NCBI GenBank assembly: GCA_964515175.1
Contig: CAZEUR010000012.1
Coordinates: forward strand, 1-29,283
Reading direction: 5' to 3'
Origin: CAIWGV01 sp964515175
GTDB lineage: Bacteria; Pseudomonadota; Alphaproteobacteria; UBA7879; UBA5542
Length of the DNA stretch: 29,283 nt
In this document: in pieces, positions 23,159 through 29,283 of the stretch
How positions within the stretch are numbered: the first letter of the stretch is position 1
How the letters are laid out: each line of letters opens with the position of its first letter
Notes under the pieces: model-generated
Seen by the model: the letters and a program-made list of their open reading frames with translations, nothing else
Databases searched by the model: none
Told to the model about the DNA's origin: nothing
Position numbers and translations under genes: made by a program

Positions 23159-24388
23159 ATGCACGCCGCGATTCCCTTAACGGAAATTGCTCTGATCGTT
23201 TTATGTGCCCTTATTTGTGGGCTCATTTTCACACGTCTTAGGCAACCAGCAGTTCTAGGTTATGTTTTAGCTGGAGTTGTCTTAGGCCCTCATCTGTTGA
23301 ATCCAGAAGCCGCGGGAATGCAGCCGATTATCAAAGGACTTGCCGAGTTAGGCGTATTTATGCTGCTTTTTTTGTTGGGCATGGATATGAATCTTCGATT
23401 CTTTCGAGAAACGTGGGCAGTAACAGTGGGGTGCGTCTTATTTCAGGTTCTCTTAAGCCTCTCAACGGTTTATTTTATCTCTGTGTTTTTTAATTGGTCT
23501 TTTGGACTTGTTTTTGTTCTGGGTTGTATTGTCACTCTCAGCAGCACGGCGGTGGCCATCAAAATGCTTGAAAGCTTGGGAGAGCTCAAGACAGAAAAAG
23601 GGCATTTGACCATCGGTATTCTGATTGCTCAAGATTTAGTCTTCGTTCCGATGATTTTGATCATCCAAGGAATGGGGGGAGAAGCGGGCATCAACTATGG
23701 CCTTATTGGCGCTAAAGTCCTAGGGGCTGTTGGGGTTTTGGTATTGTTAATCTGGACTCTGAGTCGGGCACGACGGGTTCATATACCCTATCTATCTCAG
23801 ATTTCTCGGCATGGAGAACTTACTTCCCTTCTGGCTCTTGCTTTTTGCTTTGGGCTTGCTGCTTTAACGGGTTCTTTAGGAATGTCCGCAGCTTATGGGG
23901 CTTTTTTGGCGGGGCTAATTTTAGGAAACACAGCAGAGCGCCATGAGGTGATTAAGGCCACTCATCCCATTCAAAGCCTTTTGCTTATGGTATTCTTTTT
24001 ATCCATAGGGTTGCTCATTGATTTGAATTATATTTGGCAGAATATTTATAAAGTTGGAGCCATTCTTTTGATTGTAGCTTTCGGAAAGACAGCCTTGAAT
24101 GCGATCATCTTGCACCTCTTTAAGCAGCCATGGTCTTTGGCGTTTATAAGTAGTTTAGTGTTGGCGCAAATTGGAGAATTTGCATTCGTGCTAGGGGATC
24201 AGGCTATGGAAGTTGGACTTCTCAATGCTCAAGAATATAAGCTCGTCATTTCAGTTACCGTTATGTCTCTGGTCTTTAGCCCTTTTTGGACATCCATTGC
24301 GAAGGGATGTCAAATCGCGGAAGAGGGAATTTTGCATCCCTTTTCTTTTAGACGGTGGGTTTTGTCGTGGACAAAACCAAAGAATTAG
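23159..24388 (+). CDS. CPA2-family monovalent cation:proton antiporter (KefB membrane domain)
   Basis: The product of about 409 residues is an integral membrane protein with around 12 hydrophobic segments. It has the CPA2 signatures AGVVLGPHLLNPE (about 36-48), ELGVFMLLFLLGMDMNLRFF, TLSSTAVAIKMLESLGEL, ILIAQDLVFVPMILI, and a second half with SAAYGAFLAGLILGNT and LAQIGEFAFVLGDQA. It would exchange K+ or Na+ for H+ across the inner membrane. It lacks the C-terminal TrkA-N (RCK) nucleotide-binding domain of KefB/KefC, so glutathione or nucleotide gating is unlikely. GGAGG at 23150-23154 favours the second of two adjacent ATGs (23156, 23159). Its 3' end overlaps rnhB. Confidence 0.87.
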   Translation: MHAAIPLTEIALIVLCALICGLIFTRLRQPAVLGYVLAGVVLGPHLLNPEAAGMQPIIKGLAELGVFMLLFLLGMDMNLRFFRETWAVTVGCVLFQVLLSLSTVYFISVFFNWSFGLVFVLGCIVTLSSTAVAIKMLESLGELKTEKGHLTIGILIAQDLVFVPMILIIQGMGGEAGINYGLIGAKVLGAVGVLVLLIWTLSRARRVHIPYLSQISRHGELTSLLALAFCFGLAALTGSLGMSAAYGAFLAGLILGNTAERHEVIKATHPIQSLLLMVFFLSIGLLIDLNYIWQNIYKVGAILLIVAFGKTALNAIILHLFKQPWSLAFISSLVLAQIGEFAFVLGDQAMEVGLLNAQEYKLVISVTVMSLVFSPFWTSIAKGCQIAEEGILHPFSFRRWVLSWTKPKN

Positions 24389-25002
24389 CCTTCTATAAAC
24401 CTAGTTTTGAATTTGAAACGCAATTCTCTTGTCCTGTGGCAGGTCTGGATGAGGTGGGCTATGGGGCGTGGGCCGGCCCCGTAGTGGCAGCAGCTGTTAT
24501 CCTGAAGCCTGAAATGCCTCGGTCTATCCTTGAAAAGTTGGATGATTCTAAAAGACTATCAGCTCGGATGCGGGAAGAAATTGCAGAGGTGCTCCAAGGC
24601 CATGCTCATATAGGAATTGGCGAATCTTCTGTAGAAGAAATAGAGGCCACCAATATTCGTCTTGCGGCCCTTAAGGCGATGGAAAGAGCCTTTGCAAATC
24701 TACCTATTATTCCAATGGCAGCATTGGTGGATGGGCGATCAAAGCCTAACTTGCCATGCCCCACCTCTCTCATCATTAAAGGAGATCAGCGGAGTTATTC
24801 CATTGCGGCAGCATCCATCATAGCAAAAGTTTACCGAGATCGGTTTATGCGAGAGCTTGCCTTTGAATATCCAGAGTTTGGGTGGGAAAGCAATGTAGGG
24901 TACGGCACAGCCCGTCATCAGGATGGCTTGGCGCGGGTAGGGGTGACTCCATGGCATCGAAAGACCTATGCTCCCATAAGGGTAATTTTGGAGGAGATTT
25001 AA
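24367..25002 (+). CDS. rnhB: Ribonuclease HII
   Basis: RNase HII cleaves RNA in RNA/DNA hybrids and misincorporated ribonucleotides in DNA. From the GTG at 24367 the product is 211 residues; a GTG at 24355 is the alternative. The catalytic carboxylates are all present: Asp and Glu in GLDEVG, Asp in LVDGRS, and Asp in KVYRDR. DDSKRLSARMRE, KGDQRSYSIAAASIIAKV and VGYGTARHQDGL are typical. The family GRG motif in DEAGRGPLAGP reads GYG (DEVGYGAWAGP), with Arg replaced by Tyr. The start overlaps the antiporter end by 22 bp, with GGTGGG as a possible ribosome site, so the two genes are probably cotranscribed. Confidence 0.92.
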   Translation: MDKTKELAFYKPSFEFETQFSCPVAGLDEVGYGAWAGPVVAAAVILKPEMPRSILEKLDDSKRLSARMREEIAEVLQGHAHIGIGESSVEEIEATNIRLAALKAMERAFANLPIIPMAALVDGRSKPNLPCPTSLIIKGDQRSYSIAAASIIAKVYRDRFMRELAFEYPEFGWESNVGYGTARHQDGLARVGVTPWHRKTYAPIRVILEEI

Positions 25003-25121
25003 GATATACTTAAACCAAAAATCACTACACGGGTGCGCCAAAACGACAGAGGCGGTGCGTAGAGTAATCCAAAATAGTCAAGAGAGTCTGGGGTATCAGC
25101 CCCATTCATGCGAAAAGGTAA

Positions 25122-25394
25122 GGTCTTAATTTTAGGTGTTTAGTCCCAACATGTGATGGTGTAATATATGGCAAATTACCATCAAAGGAGGAATTATGGG
25201 ACGATTGGAAGCTGTATGGAAAGACAGGAGGAGGAAAATCTCAAGGCTGGTTTGTAGGATGGATCGAAAAAGGAATCCGGCGCATTGTTTTTGATCAATA
25301 TGTTGAACCAAAAGAATCCCTGATTTCGGGCGGACGGTTGGCCAAAGAGATGGCTCAAAATCAGTTAGTGAGTATTATTCTCTCAGCACCATGA
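25122..25394 (+). pseudogene. Class D (OXA-type) beta-lactamase remnant, C-terminal part only
   Basis: A frame open from 25122 without a proper start codon encodes the C-terminal part of a class D serine beta-lactamase: KLPSKEELWDDWKLYGKTG followed by GWFVGWIEKG and the terminal helix (LAKEMAQNQLVSIILSAP). The KTG box (25221-25229) and the following Gly-Trp are the third active-site element of the family. The SxxK and SxV elements and the YGN motif are missing. An ATG at 25108 opens a short signal-like peptide (MRKGKVLILGV) that stops at once, perhaps the relic of the other end after an internal deletion. The stretch 25003-25121 holds nothing else I recognise. The stop overlaps the next gene's ATG (ATGA), suggesting former coupling. 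Confidence 0.7.
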
Positions 25395-25840
25395 AATTAG
25401 AAACACGATCTGAACAGATACTCTCCTCCCTGCGGGGTAGCTGGAAAATAGAAAGAACCATAACCCACCGATTTCCCATTATAGAATCTTATCAAGCTAC
25501 AGGTTCTGCAAAGTTCAGTTTGGAAGAGGTTCATACACTTCATTATGAAGAAGAAGTAAAACTAAGAAATCTCAGGACTAAAGATGTTTTTCAAAGCACT
25601 CAACAATATGTTTATCGATATGATGCCGTATTGGATACGCTGACCAAACACTTTTCAGATGGTCGATTGTTTTATAAGTTGGAGATTTCTGACAATGGCG
25701 CCTCAGGATATCATCTCTGCCAAGAGGACCATTACAGTGCAGAGTATCTCTTTGAATCACAGGAGAACTTTTCTCTTACCTATTTGGTAAAGGGTCCTCG
25801 AAAGGATTACACTATGCAGACTCAGTATATCTTAAGGTAG
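25391..25840 (+). CDS. DUF6314-like protein
   Basis: The 149-residue cytoplasmic protein matches the layout of the DUF6314 family, a small beta-barrel (lipocalin-like) group of unknown function: LRGSWKIERTI near the N-terminus, YEEEVKLR, a DGRLFYKLEI strand, HLCQEDHYSAEYLFE, and the C-terminal LVKGPRKDYTMQTQYI. The GPRKDY motif is the best marker. No function is known. Its ATG overlaps the stop of the beta-lactamase remnant, and no separate promoter or ribosome site is obvious, so expression may now depend on read-through from upstream. The 3' end overlaps the convergent gene by 9 bp. Confidence 0.75.
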   Translation: MKLETRSEQILSSLRGSWKIERTITHRFPIIESYQATGSAKFSLEEVHTLHYEEEVKLRNLRTKDVFQSTQQYVYRYDAVLDTLTKHFSDGRLFYKLEISDNGASGYHLCQEDHYSAEYLFESQENFSLTYLVKGPRKDYTMQTQYILR

Positions 25841-26272
25841 ATTTCCACTCACCAGAAATACTGTCCCTTCCTCTCGCTTTGCATCACAGGAAACGATGGA
25901 GCAGCCAGCAGGGGTAGAGCCATCTTCTTTAGTAGGAAATACTATTTTTCCATTAAAGCCTATATCATTACCAGTCAATAATACCAGTACAGAGTGTGAA
26001 GAGGCATTTATAACAACGTCTCTCTGAACAGTTATAGAGGCATCCTCTTTATCTGGTGAGCTTATGGCCCTTAAGACAAGCGAACCTTTCTCTAGCCTTT
26101 CATTTAACCAAGCGTCTGAAAATGTGCCTTCATTTCTAAAAGGGACTTCGTTACGCACCACTGTAATGGGACCAGAATGTGTAATTTCAGGGATATCGGC
26201 CGTGGCACCATAAACAGACGCGCTTCCCACTAATGCCAAAATGGTTAGAACTTTTGCTACGTTTCGATTCAT
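25832..26272 (-). CDS. Secreted hypothetical protein
   Basis: This 146-residue protein is not recognised. It has a clear signal peptide (VAKVLTILALVGSASVYGA, about 4-22), followed by a polar, probably beta-rich mature part with VVINASSHSVLVLLTGNDIGFNG. Two cysteines near the C-terminus (GCSIVSC) could form a disulphide. GGAGGG 7 nt before the ATG at 26272 decides this start over the upstream ATG at 26287. It lies 36 bp downstream of a DUF4097-type gene on the same strand, probably in one operon. The ending overlaps the DUF6314-like gene by 9 bp. Confidence 0.7.
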   Translation of the reverse strand: MNRNVAKVLTILALVGSASVYGATADIPEITHSGPITVVRNEVPFRNEGTFSDAWLNERLEKGSLVLRAISSPDKEDASITVQRDVVINASSHSVLVLLTGNDIGFNGKIVFPTKEDGSTPAGCSIVSCDAKREEGTVFLVSGNLP

Positions 26273-26308
26273 TTTTATACCCTCCAAAAAAGATTAACAA
26301 ATTAACAG

Positions 26309-27064
26309 TCAGTTGTTGATCTGAATGCTTCCGGATCCCATTTTGATTTCCATATCTAAGTTAGAATTTCCTTCTGATTTTGGGAAAGCATTCTTAACCG
26401 TGACATTTGGAGAAACCAAAAGAGTTGGCACAAACACTGCGGAAGAAGGAAGTGTTATGTTTAAATTTCCATTTCCAGCACTTAAGGAAATCTTTGGTTT
26501 TTTAATTAGTGTTTCATACGATAAGATGATCTCCCCAGATCCCATCTGGATGAATGTGTTGCCAGTTATTCCAACGGCTTTGGTGGTGCCTGTGCCATTC
26601 TCTACTTTTAGATTGTGAAGGTTTTGAGCGGTTAAGTCTCCTTTTCCCATTTTTAGACTCAAATCGCCTTTGACATCCGTAATAATTGTGTTGCCTTTTC
26701 CAAGCTTAATTTCTGTGGAACAACCAAGAGGTACAATTATGTCAAAGTCAACGTGACATTCTTGTGAAGAAAGATTGAAAAAGGATTTAGTTTTATGAGC
26801 TGAGATTTCAAGAGTAGAGCCATTAAGATTCAAATCTAATCGACACTGATCATTAAACTTTACTTTTTTTGCTCTAATGGAGGTCTCAGCCCCCTTAGAG
26901 ATCTTGATGTCGCCACTATCACTTTTAATAACAATCTTTGTGATTTTAACAGACGTTGTGGCGCTTTTTTCTGAGGGTGTTTCCTTAACTTTGAGTGAGG
27001 CAATCGCAGAAGTAAAAACGCTTAAAAACAAAAGAGCCGGCAATAGTTTGTAAAAATTTCCCAC
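26309..27064 (-). CDS. Exported DUF4097-like beta-helix protein (putative adhesin)
   Basis: The 251-residue protein begins with a signal peptide (LLPALLFLSVFTSAIAS, about 7-23). The rest consists of short repeated beta strands with turn-like G-x-G or S-G-D/E units: SDSGDIKIS, LGKGNTIIT, GKGDLTAQNL, GTGTTKAVG, GSGEIILS, GNGNLNITLP and the terminal GSGSIQINN. This strand/turn pattern is that of DUF4097 putative-adhesin proteins. Two cysteines occur (DQCRLDL, ECHVDF) plus one in GCSTEI. An envelope structural or adhesion role is likely but unproven. It is the first gene of a pair with the small secreted protein downstream. Confidence 0.7.
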   Translation of the reverse strand: MGNFYKLLPALLFLSVFTSAIASLKVKETPSEKSATTSVKITKIVIKSDSGDIKISKGAETSIRAKKVKFNDQCRLDLNLNGSTLEISAHKTKSFFNLSSQECHVDFDIIVPLGCSTEIKLGKGNTIITDVKGDLSLKMGKGDLTAQNLHNLKVENGTGTTKAVGITGNTFIQMGSGEIILSYETLIKKPKISLSAGNGNLNITLPSSAVFVPTLLVSPNVTVKNAFPKSEGNSNLDMEIKMGSGSIQINN

Positions 27065-27188
27065 GTGTCCACCTTCTAATTGAATATGGGGAGATTTTAA
27101 TACTTCGAGTGTGTAAACTCCAGAGAAAATTTTCTTGAAAGAGCGTACAGAATCTATAAACTGTTTTCTGTGAATTAAGAGATTTTAG

Positions 27189-28124
27189 ATGACCATTGAA
27201 ATCACCTCCTACAATCCCACCTGGCCCCAAATATTTGAGGAAGAGGCCGGGCGTCTCAAAGATGCTTTGGGGGATAATTGCATTCAGGTCCACCATGTGG
27301 GATCCACCTCAATTCCAGGACTTGTGGCGAAGCCAGTGATTGATATTATTGTTGTTGTGCAAAGCAGGGGAGGGGTCGTCCCAAAATTTGAAGGAGCTGG
27401 ATACATAAGCCGCGGAGAGCTTAATATTCCAGGGCGTCTCTATTTCAAAAAATCTTCCCCTCTGGATACTCACCTTCATGTTTATGAAGAGGGACATGGA
27501 GAAATTGATCTTAATTTGACGTTTCGGGATTATTTAAGAACTCACCCAAAATCTGTGGAAGAATATGCATCTCTTAAGAGAGATCTTATTGCACGACCTG
27601 AATCTCACGAAAAGAAAGGCAGCCACTTCGTAGGCTATACGCTCGGGAAAAATGCCTTTATTAAAAGCATCTTAGAAAAAGCAGGCTTTAAGGGGCTTAC
27701 CATTCATCAAGTGACGCATGCAGAGGAGTGGCAAGAGTATCACCGCATTCGTCGAGAGCAGATCTGTGAGCCGCTTGGAATAGTATATGATGAAAACCAT
27801 CCTTCCATCCTTTCAAAAGATCATTACAATTTTGTTCTCTACGCAGGGACTCAAATTGTAACGGTCGCCTTTGTTCAATTTTTAAATGAAGAAGCCGCTG
27901 TTCTGCGATCTCTGGCGACTGATCCTCCTTTTCAAAAACAAGGATATGCGGCACAGATGATAAGGTTTTTGGAGAAATGGATCAAAGAACACGGTCGAAA
28001 CATTATTCACATGCATGCCAATCGACGAGCGGCAAACTTCTATCGAGCTTTGGGATATGTGGAGATGCCCTTTGACGATGTATCCATTGAAAAAGATGTG
28101 ATTGATTTGGGGAAAAGACTCTAA
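27189..28124 (+). CDS. GrpB-domain/GNAT acetyltransferase fusion protein
   Basis: The 311-residue cytoplasmic protein joins two domains. Residues 1 to about 165 form a GrpB (UPF0157) domain, a nucleotidyltransferase-like fold, with SYNPTWPQIFEEEAGRL, HHVGSTSIPGLVAKPVIDI and the C-terminal FVGYTLGKNAFI. Residues about 170-311 form a GNAT domain with HRIRREQICEPLG, VTVAFVQFL, the acetyl-CoA loop FQKQGYAAQMI, and ANRRAANFYRALGYVE. The substrates of GrpB proteins are unknown; the fusion suggests both domains act on one small molecule or nucleotide-linked compound. The ATG at 27189 has only a weak purine stretch (AAGAGA) upstream. The neighbouring secreted-protein pair diverges from it across 124 bp with no sharp promoter. 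Confidence 0.85.
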   Translation: MTIEITSYNPTWPQIFEEEAGRLKDALGDNCIQVHHVGSTSIPGLVAKPVIDIIVVVQSRGGVVPKFEGAGYISRGELNIPGRLYFKKSSPLDTHLHVYEEGHGEIDLNLTFRDYLRTHPKSVEEYASLKRDLIARPESHEKKGSHFVGYTLGKNAFIKSILEKAGFKGLTIHQVTHAEEWQEYHRIRREQICEPLGIVYDENHPSILSKDHYNFVLYAGTQIVTVAFVQFLNEEAAVLRSLATDPPFQKQGYAAQMIRFLEKWIKEHGRNIIHMHANRRAANFYRALGYVEMPFDDVSIEKDVIDLGKRL

Positions 28125-28160
28125 AATTGTAGAATATGCTTATTAGGAATGGGGGATGAA

Positions 28161-29069
28161 ATGAATTTAAATCTTTCTTTGCAGGCTTTTTCAACTTTTC
28201 CAGACGAGGCACTGAAAGATACTAATGTAAAGGCCCTATGGTTGGAAGAGAATGATATATCGGAAATTCCAGAAGGTATTTCAAATTTGAAACTCTTGGA
28301 AATTTTCAGTATTTACAAGAACCATGTGTCTCGATTTCCAGAAAGTTTTTTTACCCTAGAGAAGCTAAGACGGATCAATCTGAGTGCTAATAAATTTAGT
28401 TCAATTTCTCCAAAAATTTCTAGATTCAAAAAGTTAGAAGTTTTAGATATTCAGCATAATGCTTTAGCCTCTATCCCTGAAGAGGTTGGGCATCTCGAGG
28501 GATTGCAATATTTACTCCTGGGAGGAAACTATCTTGATACAATACCCAATTCACTGGGTAATTTACAAAACCTCCTTTACCTTAATATTACTCATAATAA
28601 ATTTCGGGATTTTCCTGAGGTTGTTACCAAATTGAGTGGTTTGGTTGAACTCAGAGTCTATAATAATCAGATAGAAACACTGCCTGAATCCATTTCTAAT
28701 CTGCAGCGTTTGCAAGAACTTCATATTCAACATAACAGGCTTCAAGAATTCCCTGAAGGAATGAGGAAACTCAGTCAACTCAGAAAACTAAACTTGTCTA
28801 ATAATAAAATCCATACTTTATCAGAGTCTATCGGAAACCTGGAAAATCTAACAGATTTAGAGCTCAGATCTAATAAGCTAAAGAAGGTTCCTGAAACTTT
28901 CGGAAATTTGAAATCCTTACGCTTTTTAGATTTGAGAGATAATGATTTGAGCTTTTTGCCTGACACGATTAGAGATCTTCCTCTGCTCGAAAAAATAGAT
29001 CTGAGAATAAACAAAAATCTTAGCCTGCCTTATTGGCTTAAAGAATTAAAATGTACAGTGTTTTTTTGA
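28161..29069 (+). CDS. Leucine-rich-repeat protein
   Basis: The 302-residue protein is almost entirely leucine-rich repeats: about 11-12 units of 23 residues with the pattern LxxLxxLxLxxNxLxxxPxxIxxL (for example LEVLDIQHNALASIPEEVGH and LRKLNLSNNKIHTLSESIGN). There is no signal peptide, membrane segment or attached catalytic domain. Such solenoids bind proteins. In host-associated bacteria, cytosolic LRR proteins without an export signal are often secreted effectors, though that is inference here. GGGGGA 4 nt before the ATG at 28161 favours this start over the ATG at 28149. It ends in KCTVFF, without a capping motif I recognise. Confidence 0.85.
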   Translation: MNLNLSLQAFSTFPDEALKDTNVKALWLEENDISEIPEGISNLKLLEIFSIYKNHVSRFPESFFTLEKLRRINLSANKFSSISPKISRFKKLEVLDIQHNALASIPEEVGHLEGLQYLLLGGNYLDTIPNSLGNLQNLLYLNITHNKFRDFPEVVTKLSGLVELRVYNNQIETLPESISNLQRLQELHIQHNRLQEFPEGMRKLSQLRKLNLSNNKIHTLSESIGNLENLTDLELRSNKLKKVPETFGNLKSLRFLDLRDNDLSFLPDTIRDLPLLEKIDLRINKNLSLPYWLKELKCTVFF

Positions 29070-29093
29070 GAATCCTTCTCAGAAAGAAAAGAT
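29067..29093 (+). terminator. Possible weak stem-loops at the LRR gene end
   Basis: TGAGAA-tcc-TTCTCA (29067-29081) starts on the stop codon, and a second short inverted repeat, AGAAAA/TTTTCT, follows at once. There is no T-run, so termination strength is doubtful. Confidence 0.2.
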
Positions 29094-29104
29094 TTTCTGT
29101 GAAA

Positions 29105-29283
29105 TTATGAAGGAATTAGCTGCTGTGAAGTGAATTTAATAAAGCTTTGAATCTCTGGAACCACATCTAAGGGATGGTCTGGTTTCCAAGTTTCAGATGC
29201 TTCTATTAAAGATTTCCATTGAGGATAAGTAACGTCAGTTCGGGATTAGATCGAGTTTGAGGGAAGGTTTTTTAAATTTACAG
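29105..29283 (-). pseudogene. Possible 3' end of a broken or partial gene at the right edge
   Basis: On the - strand a frame ending with TAA at 29105-29107 reads like real protein (TDVTYPQWKSLIEASETW, then a KPDHPLDVVPEIQSF segment). Forty-seven codons upstream it meets an in-frame TAA (29246-29248), and the frame is open again beyond it to the window edge (NLKNLPSNSI). No start codon or known family is evident. It may be a nonsense-mutated gene continuing outside, or a short unrecognised ORF. Confidence is low. Confidence 0.3.

Noticed and set aside
23156..24388. Full KefB/KefC glutathione-gated K+ efflux system
   Set aside because: The C-terminal TrkA-N/RCK domain and a KefF/KefG partner are missing.

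Overview
The window looks like part of an alphaproteobacterial chromosome. A host-associated lineage of the Holosporales type (intracellular bacteria of protists) is my best guess. That rests on protein character (NuoG, Pgk, RNase HII and the XRE regulator all look alphaproteobacterial), moderate G+C, very tight gene packing mixed with decayed genes, a ProP-like carrier, an autotransporter, and a cytosolic leucine-rich-repeat protein of effector type. No 16S rRNA or other decisive marker is present.

Region 1 (2-8113, + strand) is a tightly overlapping operon nuoB(partial)-C-D-E-F-G-H followed directly by pgk. It is the most unusual part of the window. The Fe-S cysteine ligands in NuoB, E, F and G are retained. 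The FMN/NADH pocket of NuoF is degenerate, and so is the quinone pocket of NuoD (His to Gln and Tyr to Ala at the two headgroup ligands) and the quinone-cavity loop of NuoH. nuoI and the pump genes nuoJ-N do not follow nuoH. The cluster may be a repurposed or decaying complex I paralogue.

Region 2 (8091-13796) holds a TraB/GumN-family secreted protein and a classical autotransporter with a striking 5' leader, both on the - strand. A BrnT-like toxin/antitoxin locus follows, broken by a probable A-tract frameshift and two nonsense codons. An ABC-F ATPase and an imperfect 84-bp inverted-repeat element complete the region.

Region 3 (13996-19327, - strand) is a five-gene operon: lipoprotein sugar-binding protein, two permeases, a MalK/UgpC-type ATPase, and a translationally coupled GT4 glycosyltransferase. 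It resembles trehalose/maltose importers.

Region 4 (19421-25394) contains RNase P RNA, a Met/Gly-rich secreted protein and an MHS-family (ProP-like) carrier. Next come a small helical protein and an XRE regulator fused to a pseudo-receiver domain, with a candidate palindromic operator upstream. A CPA2 cation/proton antiporter overlaps rnhB, and the remnant of a class D beta-lactamase comes last.

Region 5 (25391-29283) has a DUF6314-like protein overlapping the beta-lactamase remnant, two secreted proteins (one a DUF4097-type beta-helix candidate), a GrpB-GNAT fusion, a leucine-rich-repeat protein, and a possible broken gene at the right edge. I saw no tRNA, CRISPR array or insertion sequence.
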